From Alphaproteobacteria bacterium (GTDB lineage Bacteria > Pseudomonadota > Alphaproteobacteria > Rhizobiales > Devosiaceae), in the NCBI GenBank assembly GCA_013152625.1, contig JAADFY010000093.1, forward strand, positions 1,521 through 7,507: 5,987 bases of DNA. Direction: 5' to 3'. The notes beneath the pieces are model-generated. The model did not search any database. It was not told where the DNA came from and saw only the letters and a program-made list of their open reading frames with translations. Made by a program: the position numbers and the translations under genes. Of this stretch, positions 1 through 5,987 are shown one piece after another; the first letter of the stretch is position 1; each line of letters opens with the position of its first letter.

Positions 1-2
1 TC

Positions 3-113
3 GATCAGGTGCCCATGCGCCCGGCGGAAATCGATTCGCAGGCACTGGAGGCCTTGTTGTTATCGCTGGAAGCCGGTCTCGATCCCGGCGCCAGTCATTT
101 AAGCGAAAGATAG
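3..113 (+). CDS. ftsL: Probable cell division protein FtsL, C-terminal end (partial)
   Basis: The only sensible open frame at the left edge reads 36 residues (DQVPMRPAEIDSQALEALLL then SLEAGLDPGASHLSER) and stops with TAG at 111-113. The 5' end lies outside the window. The identification rests mainly on position: in alphaproteobacterial dcw clusters the gene directly before ftsI is ftsL, and a short polar tail with a PMRP-like segment fits the periplasmic C-terminus of those proteins. FtsL is a small bitopic membrane protein with a periplasmic coiled coil that joins FtsQ and FtsB and activates FtsWI at the septum. The coiled coil and membrane segment are not visible here, so the name is an inference. 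The stop codon is 6 bases before the ftsI start, which indicates co-transcription. Confidence 0.7.
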   Translation, partial: DQVPMRPAEIDSQALEALLLSLEAGLDPGASHLSER

Positions 114-119
114 GCGTCC

Positions 120-1820
120 ATGTCAGATCAAACCGCTATTGGCGGCACCATTGCTCTTGAAGGGGCCTCCAAACAGCGCGTCACTCTGACCGCCAACCGT
201 ATCCGGCTGGCGTTGGGGCTGGGGCTTTTGTTGTTTGCGATCATTGCGGGCCGGCTGATCCAGCTGGGGCTGGCGCCACGCACCGATGTGGTGGCCGCCA
301 TGGCCCAGTCTGTGCTGACCGCCAGCCGACCGGCAATTCTGGACCGCAACGGGCGCGAGCTGGCCATCGATCTGTTTGCGCCGTCGCTATATGCCGAACC
401 GCGCAACATCGTCGATGTGGATGAGGCGGTGGACGAAATTTCACAGGTTCTGCCCGATCTCGACCGGGCCTGGCTGCGTGATCGGCTCGATGGCAAAGAA
501 GGTTTTGTGTGGCTGGAGCGGGAAATGACCCCGGCGCAGCGGGAAAAAATCCTCGCTCTGGGGCTGCCCGGTGTGGATTTTTTAACCGAAACGCGACGGT
601 TTTATCCCGGCGGACCGGTGGCGGGACAAATCCTGGGATATGCCAATATCGACAATGTGGGAATTGCAGGCATCGAGAAAACCCTGGATGCAGACGGGCT
701 GGCCACCTTGCAGGGTGTGGGGCTGGCCCGGGGCAGGGTGCTGGAACCGGTGCGCCTGTCGGTGGACTTGCGGGTGCAATATGCCATGTATGCGGAACTG
801 ACCGACGCCATGGAGCGCTATAAGGCCATTGCGGCGGCGGGGGTTTTGCTCGATGTGCGCACCGGCGAGGTAATGGCCATGGTGTCCCTGCCCGATTTTG
901 ATCCAAACGATTTTGTAACCGCCGCCGAAGAGGGGCGATTTAACCGGATTACGGCGGGCAAGTTTGAGTTAGGTTCAGTTTTCAAGGCGGTTTCCATCGC
1001 CGCTGCGCTGGACAGTGGCCGTGTTTCGATCACCGATCAGTTCGATGCGCGGGTGCCGGTGCGTTTCGGCCGGTTCACCATTACCGATTTTTACGGCAAA
1101 AACCGGGTGCTCTCGGTGCCCGAAGTGTTCAAATATTCTTCCAATATCGGCACCATCCGTATCATGCAGGCGCTGGGCAAGGAGCGCTATCGGGAGTTCC
1201 TGACAACCATCGGCATGGATGGCAAACCGCCCATCGAACTGCCCGAGCGCACTGCGTCGGCCATCCCGCACGAATTCTCCGATGTGGGGGCGGCAACTGC
1301 GGCATTCGGACATGGGCTGTCGGTCACCCCGTTGCACCTTGCGGCGGCCTACGGGGCGCTGGTAAATGGCGGCGTCTATCTGCCGCCGACGCTGTTTGCC
1401 CGGTCCAGCCTGGATGTACGGCAACTGGGTCAGCGGGTGATCAGTGAGCAGACCAGCGATCTGATGCGCTATTTACTGCGGCTGAACGCAATTGAGGGTT
1501 CGGGGCGCAAGGCCTCGGTGGATGGATATCGGGTGGGGGGCAAGACCGGCACGGCGGACAAGGTGGTGGACGGAAAATACTCGACCGAAAAAACGCTGGC
1601 GACCTTTGCCTCGGTGTTTCCCATGGAGGCGCCGAAATATGCCATGATCATCATGGTGGATGAACCCCAGCGTGAAAACCCGCAAAGCGGCAGAACCGCG
1701 GCGTGGAATGCCGGGGCGACAAGTGGCCGGATCATTGCCCGGGTGGCGCCGATGCTGGGGGTGATGCCTGATTTTGACCCCGCGCTGGATGCCGGCCTGG
1801 TGCCGGCGGTTCTGCGCTGA
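120..1820 (+). CDS. ftsI: Peptidoglycan D,D-transpeptidase FtsI (penicillin-binding protein 3)
   Basis: This is a class B penicillin-binding protein of 566 aa, close to the family's usual 550-600. It cross-links septal peptidoglycan in the periplasm as partner of the FtsW glycosyltransferase. A cytoplasmic N-terminus of about 28 residues is followed by one hydrophobic segment (about 29-51) that acts as an uncleaved anchor. The dimerisation/pedestal domain begins near residue 70 with RPAILDRNGRELA and includes RRFYPGGPVAGQILGY (about 159-174). The transpeptidase domain has all three penicillin-binding motifs: SVFK (catalytic Ser286, Lys289), SSN (340-342) and KTGT (475-478). The ATG at 120 lies 5 bases after an ATAGG sequence that overlaps the ftsL stop, a weak Shine-Dalgarno match, so translational coupling with ftsL is plausible. 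There are no lesions. The related elongation protein PBP2 is excluded by the context beside ftsL and murE and by the domain layout. Confidence 0.96.
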   Translation: MSDQTAIGGTIALEGASKQRVTLTANRIRLALGLGLLLFAIIAGRLIQLGLAPRTDVVAAMAQSVLTASRPAILDRNGRELAIDLFAPSLYAEPRNIVDVDEAVDEISQVLPDLDRAWLRDRLDGKEGFVWLEREMTPAQREKILALGLPGVDFLTETRRFYPGGPVAGQILGYANIDNVGIAGIEKTLDADGLATLQGVGLARGRVLEPVRLSVDLRVQYAMYAELTDAMERYKAIAAAGVLLDVRTGEVMAMVSLPDFDPNDFVTAAEEGRFNRITAGKFELGSVFKAVSIAAALDSGRVSITDQFDARVPVRFGRFTITDFYGKNRVLSVPEVFKYSSNIGTIRIMQALGKERYREFLTTIGMDGKPPIELPERTASAIPHEFSDVGAATAAFGHGLSVTPLHLAAAYGALVNGGVYLPPTLFARSSLDVRQLGQRVISEQTSDLMRYLLRLNAIEGSGRKASVDGYRVGGKTGTADKVVDGKYSTEKTLATFASVFPMEAPKYAMIIMVDEPQRENPQSGRTAAWNAGATSGRIIARVAPMLGVMPDFDPALDAGLVPAVLR

Positions 1821-1879
1821 TCGCGCGTCACGCTCCATTACTGAACGAGTATGGACCCTAGCAGGACAGGACCAAACCG
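1821..1879 (+). other. ftsI-murE spacer with a 10-codon upstream frame
   Basis: This 59-base gap shows no convincing promoter or terminator. It contains an ATG at 1851 that opens a 10-residue frame (MDPSRTGPNR) ending with TGA at 1881-1883. That stop overlaps the murE GTG start in the arrangement GTGA. The frame has no good ribosome-binding site of its own: the nearest purine run, GAG at 1847-1849, is too close to the ATG. It may be chance, or it may feed ribosomes onto the murE start. An AGGA/ACAGG purine stretch at 1863-1870, 9 bases before the GTG, is the likely murE ribosome-binding site. Confidence 0.4.
1863..1870 (+). promoter_or_regulatory. Ribosome-binding site of murE
   Basis: The purine-rich AGGACAGG ends 9 bases before the GTG at 1880. 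It supports GTG as the murE start. Reading upstream in the murE frame, a TAG at 1859-1861 closes the frame, and no ATG lies between that stop and the GTG, so no longer ATG-initiated protein is possible. Confidence 0.6.
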
Positions 1880-3325
1880 GTGACCTTTGATCTTAAAAAA
1901 CTTCTGGGCAAATATGGCACCGATGTGCCGGCGGGAATGTCGGTTACCGGGCTTGGCGCCAACAGCGGGGCGCTGGCGGATGGCGAAGTGTTTTTTGCCC
2001 TGCCTGGCACCAGAACCCATGGCGCCGAGTATATTGACGAGGCGGTGGACCGGGGCGCCCGCGCTATCGTGTGTGACCGCCCGGCAGACGCGAAATCGGT
2101 GCCGGTGATCGTAATCGAAGAGGTGCGCGCCGCCTTTGCCGTTGCCGCAGCAAACCGATATCGCCCGATGCCGGAGACCATTGTTGGCGTGACCGGCACT
2201 TCGGGGAAAACTTCGGTGGTCTCTTTTTTAACCCAGATCTGGGCCCGGGCGGGTGTGAGGGGGGCCAGTATCGGCACCTTGGGCACCTTGGACACCTTGG
2301 CTGACGGGCACCACAGCGGTGGCGATCTGACCACGCCGGACGCCCTCGAGCTGCACCGATCCCTGTTCGAGTTGAAGGGGGAAAACATCGACCGTGTGGC
2401 CCTGGAGGCCTCCAGCCATGGAATTGACCAGCATCGGCTGGACGGGGTGGGATTTTCGGCGGTAGGATTTACCAATCTTTCCCACGATCATTTAGACTAT
2501 CACGGGGACATGGAAAGCTATCGAAGCGCCAAACTGGGGTTGTTTAACCGGTTGTTGCGCCCGGACGGCTTTGCGGTGGTCAATTGCGACGACCCCGAAC
2601 ACATGCCGTTCATGTTTGCAGCCCTTGAGCGGGGCGCCACCCTGATGACCGTGGGCCGCGAGGGTGCGCACATAGAGATATTGTCCATCGAGCGTGACGG
2701 TGGGGGCCAGAATGTGGTTGGGCGCCGGGTGGGGGAAGATATGGCGTTCCGGTTGCCGCTGGTGGGTGAATTTCAGGTGTCCAACGCCATCGTGGCGGCG
2801 GCGCTGGCCATGGCGAGCGGGGTTGAAAGCGAGGCGGCCATCGAAGCTCTTAATCACCTCAAGGGCCCTAAAGGCCGACTTGAACTTGTCGGAGAACATA
2901 ACGGGGCCTCGATTTTTATCGACTATTCCCACAAGCCTGCGGCCCTCAAATCGGTGCTGGAGACCCTCAGGCCGCTGACTTCTGGCAGGCTGGGGGTGGT
3001 GTTTGGCGCCGGCGGTGACCGGGACCGGGGCAAGCGGGCGCTGATGGGGAAAATTGCGAATGAACATGCCGACTTTGTGGTGGTCACCGACGATAATCCG
3101 CGCACCGAAAACGCCGGTGCCATTCGGGCCGATATCCTGAAAGCGGTGCCTGACGCCCGGGAAATCGGGGATCGGGCCGAAGCCATCGCGACAGCTGTTG
3201 CCGGGCTTCAGGCAGGCGATATATTGCTGGTGGCGGGCAAGGGGCATGAGGAACACCAGATTGTTGGCACCCGAAAACTCAGCTTTTCCGACCATGGGGC
3301 CGTGGCCGAGGCGATTGGAGCCTGA
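1880..3325 (+). CDS. murE: UDP-N-acetylmuramoyl-L-alanyl-D-glutamate--2,6-diaminopimelate ligase MurE
   Basis: This cytoplasmic, ATP-dependent Mur ligase of 481 aa (E. coli MurE is about 495) adds the third residue of the stem peptide to UDP-MurNAc-L-Ala-D-Glu. The N-terminal domain binds the UDP moiety. The central ATPase domain has the P-loop GTSGKT (106-111), TTPDALELH (151-159), EASSHGIDQ (176-184), FTNLSHDHLDYHG (197-209) and YRSAK, whose Lys218 sits where the family has its carbamylated lysine. The C-terminal domain has GRLELV (332-337), DYSHKPAAL (348-356), FGAGGDRDRGKR (375-386), DDNPRTE (404-410) and GKGHE (453-457). The DNPR motif marks meso-diaminopimelate as substrate, as opposed to lysine, which implies DAP-type peptidoglycan. 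The start is GTG, backed by a purine-rich site 9 bases upstream and an in-frame stop at 1859. murF begins 3 bases after the stop, and a 9-base tandem repeat encodes residues 132-140. Confidence 0.97.
   Translation: MTFDLKKLLGKYGTDVPAGMSVTGLGANSGALADGEVFFALPGTRTHGAEYIDEAVDRGARAIVCDRPADAKSVPVIVIEEVRAAFAVAAANRYRPMPETIVGVTGTSGKTSVVSFLTQIWARAGVRGASIGTLGTLDTLADGHHSGGDLTTPDALELHRSLFELKGENIDRVALEASSHGIDQHRLDGVGFSAVGFTNLSHDHLDYHGDMESYRSAKLGLFNRLLRPDGFAVVNCDDPEHMPFMFAALERGATLMTVGREGAHIEILSIERDGGGQNVVGRRVGEDMAFRLPLVGEFQVSNAIVAAALAMASGVESEAAIEALNHLKGPKGRLELVGEHNGASIFIDYSHKPAALKSVLETLRPLTSGRLGVVFGAGGDRDRGKRALMGKIANEHADFVVVTDDNPRTENAGAIRADILKAVPDAREIGDRAEAIATAVAGLQAGDILLVAGKGHEEHQIVGTRKLSFSDHGAVAEAIGA
2274..2300 (+). 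repeat. Three tandem 9-base units inside murE
   Basis: The unit GCACCTTGG occurs twice in a row, followed by ACACCTTGG, which differs by one base. In the murE frame this reads as three tripeptides GTL, GTL, DTL (residues 132-140), in the loop after the strand that normally reads IGTLG in this family and before the conserved TTPD. The frame is preserved. It is probably a small slippage expansion in a loop of tolerant length, or chance codon reuse. Confidence 0.6.
3317..3320 (+). promoter_or_regulatory. Ribosome-binding site of murF within the murE 3' end
   Basis: GGAG lies in the last codons of murE, 8 bases before the murF ATG at 3329. With only 3 bases between the murE stop and the murF start, the two genes are probably translationally coupled. 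Confidence 0.7.
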
Positions 3326-3328
3326 AAT

Positions 3329-4717
3329 ATGACGCCCCTGTGGACCCTTGAGGGCGTGCTGGGCGCCGTTGGCGGGCGGGCAGCGGGACCCGCGACGAAA
3401 TTTTTTGGCGGCATCAGCATCGACTCACGGGATATTGCCCCGGGCGATCTGTTCATTGCCATCAAGGGCGACCGGTTCGACGGCCATGATTTTGTCGCCG
3501 GGGCGATTGCAGCGGGAGCCGGAGCCGCTTTAGTCAGCGAGGATGCAGCTGCTGACCTACCGGACGGGTTGCCGCTCATCATCGCCAAAAACGCTTATGA
3601 CGGGCTTTATGATCTGGCCCGGGCTGCCCGCGCCCGCACACTGGCTAAGATCATTGCCATCACCGGCAGCGCCGGCAAGACCTCCACCAAGGAGCTGGTT
3701 CGGGTGGCCTTGCAAACCATCGGCAAGACCCACGCTTCGATCAGATCGTTCAACAATCACTGGGGGGTGCCGCTCATGCTGGCGCGGATGCCCGCTGACT
3801 GCGAATTCGGGGTGTTTGAAGTGGGCATGAACCATGGGGGTGAAATTGCGCCCCTTTCGGTTCTGCTGGCCCCCGAAATTTCGATCATTACCGGAGTTTC
3901 GGAGGCTCACTTGGAAAATTTCGCCGATCTGGCCGCAATAGCCCATGCCAAGGGAGAAATCTTTGCCGGCATGGCCCCGGGCGGGCTGGCCCTGATCGGT
4001 GTCGATCACCCTTATGGGCCATTGCTTGTCGATCTGGCACGAAACAGCGGACAAACCGTGCTGACATACGGGTTTGCCCCTGAGGCCGACATTGGGGTTA
4101 CCGGCCGTGATTTGTCTGGCGGGGCCGGTCAGGTGATGCTGGGCGGGCAGCTAACCGGGCTTGATCCGGTGCAGGCGGGGCGCCATGGGCTTGCCAACGC
4201 GGCGGCAGCGCTTGCGGTTGTTTTCCATCTGGGCGGTGATATTGAAAAAGCCCGAATCGCAATTGAAGCGTGTCCGGCGGGCCCCGGGCGGGGGGTGGTG
4301 CACCGGCTGGCCGATGGCATTGAACTCATTGATGAGAGTTACAATGCCAACCCGGCGTCAATGGCGGCAGCCCTTGGTGTATTTGGCGCCAGGCCGGAAC
4401 GCAAAAGACGCCGAATACTGGTTTTGGGGGAAATGCTCGAACTGGGCCATGCGAGCGAAAATTTGCACCGGGCATTGGCAGAACCAGTTCTTGGCGCGGG
4501 CCCAAACAAGGTGTTTCTGATCGGGGAAGGGATGAAATATCTTGCCCGGGAGTTGCCCGAAACCATGGTTGGCGGCTGGTTTGAAGATGAGGCTGCGGCC
4601 CGCAACACGGTTTTGAATTTACTTGCTACAGGCGACATCATTATGGTCAAAGGATCGAACGGGGTCGGGCTGGGTGCACTGGTTTTAGCCATTATTGCCG
4701 GTCACAAAAACAAATAG
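3329..4717 (+). CDS. murF: UDP-N-acetylmuramoyl-tripeptide--D-alanyl-D-alanine ligase MurF
   Basis: This cytoplasmic Mur ligase of 462 aa (family usually 450-480) joins the D-Ala-D-Ala dipeptide to UDP-MurNAc-tripeptide using ATP, completing the soluble pentapeptide precursor. The N-terminal substrate domain has the IDSRDIAPGDLFIAIKGDRFDGHDF region (about 31-55; DSR is the conserved core). The ATPase domain has the P-loop GSAGKT (113-118), the MurF-typical FNNHWGVPL (141-149), and EVGMNHGGEI (164-173), where many relatives have a proline in place of the first of the two glycines. HGLANAAAALAV (286-297) follows. The C-terminal domain carries DESYNANPASM (335-345), LGEMLELG (366-373) and KGSNGVGL (441-448). 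The FNNHWG and YNANP motifs separate it from MurE, MurC and MurD. The start at 3329 has GGAG 8 bases upstream. The position between murE and mraY is the standard dcw order. Confidence 0.97.
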   Translation: MTPLWTLEGVLGAVGGRAAGPATKFFGGISIDSRDIAPGDLFIAIKGDRFDGHDFVAGAIAAGAGAALVSEDAAADLPDGLPLIIAKNAYDGLYDLARAARARTLAKIIAITGSAGKTSTKELVRVALQTIGKTHASIRSFNNHWGVPLMLARMPADCEFGVFEVGMNHGGEIAPLSVLLAPEISIITGVSEAHLENFADLAAIAHAKGEIFAGMAPGGLALIGVDHPYGPLLVDLARNSGQTVLTYGFAPEADIGVTGRDLSGGAGQVMLGGQLTGLDPVQAGRHGLANAAAALAVVFHLGGDIEKARIAIEACPAGPGRGVVHRLADGIELIDESYNANPASMAAALGVFGARPERKRRRILVLGEMLELGHASENLHRALAEPVLGAGPNKVFLIGEGMKYLARELPETMVGGWFEDEAAARNTVLNLLATGDIIMVKGSNGVGLGALVLAIIAGHKNK

Positions 4718-4718
4718 A

Positions 4719-4742
4719 GCTCGCACCGCGGGCGGAGCGAGC
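4719..4742 (+). promoter_or_regulatory. Hairpin spanning the murF-mraY gap and the mraY ribosome-binding region
   Basis: The arms GCTCGC (4719-4724) and GCGAGC (4737-4742) are perfectly complementary. Inside them, after an A-A mismatch (4725/4736), CCG (4726-4728) pairs with CGG (4733-4735) around a CGGG tetraloop. The stem starts one base after the murF stop. The only Shine-Dalgarno-like purines before mraY, GGAG at 4734-4737 and GAG at 4739-4741, lie in the 3' arm, 14 and 10 bases from the ATG. No T-run follows, so it is not an intrinsic terminator. Translational control of mraY, or a need for coupling to murF, is an inference. Confidence 0.6.
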
Positions 4743-4751
4743 AACATTTAG

Positions 4752-5837
4752 ATGTTTTATTTCCTGCAGCAGTTCGGCGATGTATTTCCGCCTTTGAATG
4801 TCTTTCAGTACCTGACTTTTCGAACCGGTGGTGCCACCGTTACCGCCCTGTTTCTGGTGTTCATGTTCGGGCCCGGGCTGATCAAATTTTTAGGGCTGCG
4901 TCAGGGCTCCGGCCAGCCCATCCGCGCCGACGGGCCCAAGAGCCATATTATTGCAAAAAAAGGCACGCCAACCATGGGCGGGCTGATGATTTTGGCCGGT
5001 CTGGTGATTTCGACGCTGTTATGGGCCAATCTGACCAACCTTTATGTGTGGGTGGTGCTGGGCGTTACCGTTACGTTCGGCGCCATCGGCTTTTACGATG
5101 ACTACCTGAAAATCAAGGGGGGCAACCATAACGGATTTGGCGCCCGCAAGCGGCTGGCGCTGGAGGCGATTGCGGCGGCTATTGCCTGTTTCATGCTGGT
5201 CAATATTGGCGAGGCGCCGTTTTCAAGCTCTTTGGCGTTCCCGTTCGTCAAGGGGTTCGTGTTCGACATGGGCTGGTTTTTCATTGCCTTTGGCGCCTTT
5301 GTGATCGTGGGGGCGGGCAATGCGGTCAATTTTACCGACGGGCTGGACGGGCTGGCGATTGTACCGGTGATGATCGCGGCGGGCTCGTTCGGGCTGATCG
5401 CCTATCTGGTGGGCAATGATGTGTTTGCCAACTATTTGCTGATCAATGAAGTGCCGGGCACCGGCGAACTGGCGGTGCTGACCGGGGCCATGATCGGGGC
5501 TGGGCTTGGCTTTTTGTGGTTCAACGCGCCGCCGGCCTCAATTTTCATGGGCGACACTGGCTCCCTGGCCCTGGGGGGCATGCTCGGCGCCATCGCCGTG
5601 GCCACCAAACATGAAATCGTGCTGGCCATTATTGGCGGGCTGTTCGTGCTGGAACTGGTGTCGGTGGTGGTGCAGGTGGTTTCGTTCAAAACCACCGGCA
5701 AGCGGATTTTCCGCATGGCGCCAATTCACCACCATTTCGAGGCCCTTGGGTGGACCGAAAGCCAGATTGTGATCCGCTTCTGGATTATTTCGTTTGTGCT
5801 GGCAATGGTCGGATTAAGTTCGCTGAAATTGCGATAG
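4752..5837 (+). CDS. mraY: Phospho-N-acetylmuramoyl-pentapeptide-transferase MraY (translocase I)
   Basis: This integral inner-membrane enzyme of 361 aa (family about 360) transfers phospho-MurNAc-pentapeptide from the UDP precursor to undecaprenyl phosphate, giving lipid I and UMP. About ten hydrophobic segments can be traced, roughly at 26-46, 74-92, 97-115, 135-152, 174-190, 199-220, 238-257, 270-286, 288-310 and 340-357. The conserved cytoplasmic motifs are all present: GTPTMGG (71-77), GFYDDYLK with the aspartate pair 116/117, NFTDGLDGLA (193-202), FMGDTGS with Asp268, and the histidine triplet at 326-328 in APIHHHFE. The N-terminus (MFYFLQQF, then NVFQYLTFRTGGA) aligns by eye with typical MraY starts and supports the ATG at 4752, although the ribosome-binding site is weak and lies in a hairpin arm. 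A run of seven A (4955-4961) encodes part of the conserved AKKGTPTMGG and is in frame. Confidence 0.98.
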   Translation: MFYFLQQFGDVFPPLNVFQYLTFRTGGATVTALFLVFMFGPGLIKFLGLRQGSGQPIRADGPKSHIIAKKGTPTMGGLMILAGLVISTLLWANLTNLYVWVVLGVTVTFGAIGFYDDYLKIKGGNHNGFGARKRLALEAIAAAIACFMLVNIGEAPFSSSLAFPFVKGFVFDMGWFFIAFGAFVIVGAGNAVNFTDGLDGLAIVPVMIAAGSFGLIAYLVGNDVFANYLLINEVPGTGELAVLTGAMIGAGLGFLWFNAPPASIFMGDTGSLALGGMLGAIAVATKHEIVLAIIGGLFVLELVSVVVQVVSFKTTGKRIFRMAPIHHHFEALGWTESQIVIRFWIISFVLAMVGLSSLKLR

Positions 5838-5868
5838 AGGGCTTTTTTGGTTGCTCTTTTTGCCTCAC

Positions 5869-5890
5869 GCCGAGTAGCTGCGCTACCGGC
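5869..5890. repeat. Hairpin: 9-bp stem with a bulged A, triloop
   Basis: GCCG (5869-5872) pairs with CGGC (5887-5890), and GTAGC (5874-5878) pairs with GCTAC (5882-5886). The bulge is one A at 5873 and the loop is TGC. The stem is strong but is followed on neither strand by a T-run (the T-tracts lie 5' of it on the + strand), so it does not have the form of an intrinsic terminator. A structural RNA element or a dispersed palindromic repeat fits better. Confidence 0.6.
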
Positions 5891-5930
5891 TCCGTCCTCG
5901 TTGTGGGGCTGGCATGTATAAATTGTGAGC

Positions 5931-5973
5931 GTTTGAGTTCCTTTGCTTTTGGAGATCAGCAAGAGGCTCAGAC
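5931..5973. repeat. Imperfect inverted repeat
   Basis: GTTTGAG (5931-5937) pairs with CTCAGAC (5967-5973), with one G-T wobble. An inner arm TTGCT (5943-5947) pairs with AGCAA (5958-5962) around a 10-base loop that contains GGAG. The connecting bases pair only partly. The structure is weaker than the neighbouring hairpin and could be chance, but two inverted repeats within about 100 non-coding bases is notable. Confidence 0.4.
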
Positions 5974-5987
5974 TCGTCATTACCCGA

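Larger units (their letters stand above)
5838..5987. other. Non-coding structured stretch downstream of mraY
   Basis: No recognisable gene starts in these 150 bases. In most dcw clusters murD follows mraY almost immediately; here an ATG at 5914 stops after four codons (MYKL). A GTG at 5903 stays open to the window edge but reads nothing like the MurD N-terminus with its glycine-rich nucleotide-binding motif. The stretch begins with two T-tracts (5843-5848 and 5857-5861), then a hairpin (5869-5890) and an imperfect inverted repeat (5931-5973). It is more T-rich than the coding sequence around it. It could be a long murD leader, an intergenic repeat element, or a boundary of the cluster, with murD or another gene just beyond 5987. 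Confidence 0.55.

Noticed and set aside
282..289. SVFK in place of STFK at the FtsI active site (protein residues 286-289, near base 975)
   Set aside because: The SxxK motif leaves the second and third positions free, and the catalytic Ser and Lys are both present, so this is not a defect. The coordinates here are protein-scale approximations; the codons lie at 975-986.
241..906. Long minus-strand frame opposite ftsI
   Set aside because: It lies wholly inside a well-identified gene, its translation is rich in Pro, Arg, His and Ala as expected from antisense of GC-rich codons, and no known domain or ribosome-binding site is apparent.
2492..3295. A 267-codon minus-strand frame opposite murE
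   Set aside because: It is antisense to the conserved C-terminal half of MurE, has no recognisable motif, and is explained by codon bias leaving few stops in that frame.
4955..4961. Run of seven A in mraY as a possible programmed slippage site
   Set aside because: It simply encodes the conserved Lys-Lys of AKKGTPTMGG, the frame continues correctly to a full-length protein, and no alternative product of interest follows.
5838..5865. T-tracts after mraY as an intrinsic terminator
   Set aside because: No GC-rich stem directly precedes either T-run. The strong hairpin lies 3' of them, which is the wrong order for + strand termination, and on the minus strand the hairpin is followed by A-runs.
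5726..5980. Minus-strand frame of 84 codons covering the mraY 3' end and the downstream stretch
   Set aside because: About half is antisense to conserved MraY residues and the rest passes through the hairpin, so it is better explained as a frame running by chance through a structured or repeat sequence. There is no supporting ribosome-binding evidence within the window.
5903..5987. GTG-initiated open frame to the window edge as a possible murD start
   Set aside because: The translation (VGLACINCERLSSF and onward) lacks the hydrophobic strand and GxGxSG-type motif of the MurD N-terminus, and there is no ribosome-binding site before it.

Overview
The window is a compact, single-strand (+) segment of a division and cell wall (dcw) cluster. 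In order it holds the 3' end of a probable ftsL, then complete ftsI (PBP3), murE, murF and mraY, followed by 150 bases of non-coding sequence running to the window edge. All four complete proteins carry their expected catalytic motifs at near-standard lengths, and I see no frameshift, truncation or inserted mobile gene. The gene order, the GC-rich third positions, the short membrane-anchored FtsI (566 aa) and the wording of several motifs (for example DYSHKPAAL in MurE and the AGKFELGSVFK active-site segment in FtsI) point to an alphaproteobacterium. A member of the Hyphomicrobiales, possibly near Devosiaceae, is my best guess, but this is an impression and not a demonstrated placement.

Layout: 3-113 is the FtsL C-terminus. 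ftsI spans 120-1820 and begins 6 bases after the ftsL stop. A 59-base gap (1821-1879) carries a 10-codon reading frame that overlaps the murE GTG start. murE spans 1880-3325, and murF (3329-4717) begins 3 bases after it. A 34-base gap is filled almost entirely by a perfect-armed hairpin that includes the ribosome-binding region of mraY (4752-5837). After mraY there is no recognisable murD start within the window. Instead there is a structured stretch with two inverted repeats.

Together the genes cover consecutive steps. MurE adds meso-diaminopimelate to the cytoplasmic UDP-MurNAc-dipeptide, MurF adds D-Ala-D-Ala, and MraY moves the finished pentapeptide precursor onto undecaprenyl phosphate to make lipid I. 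FtsI, held in the divisome partly through FtsQLB, cross-links the septal peptidoglycan made from it. No internal promoter or convincing intrinsic terminator was seen, so the block reads as one operon.

The window does not contain an obviously new system. The items most worth a second look are non-coding: the hairpin over the mraY translation start, and the structured, possibly repeat-derived sequence where murD would be expected.
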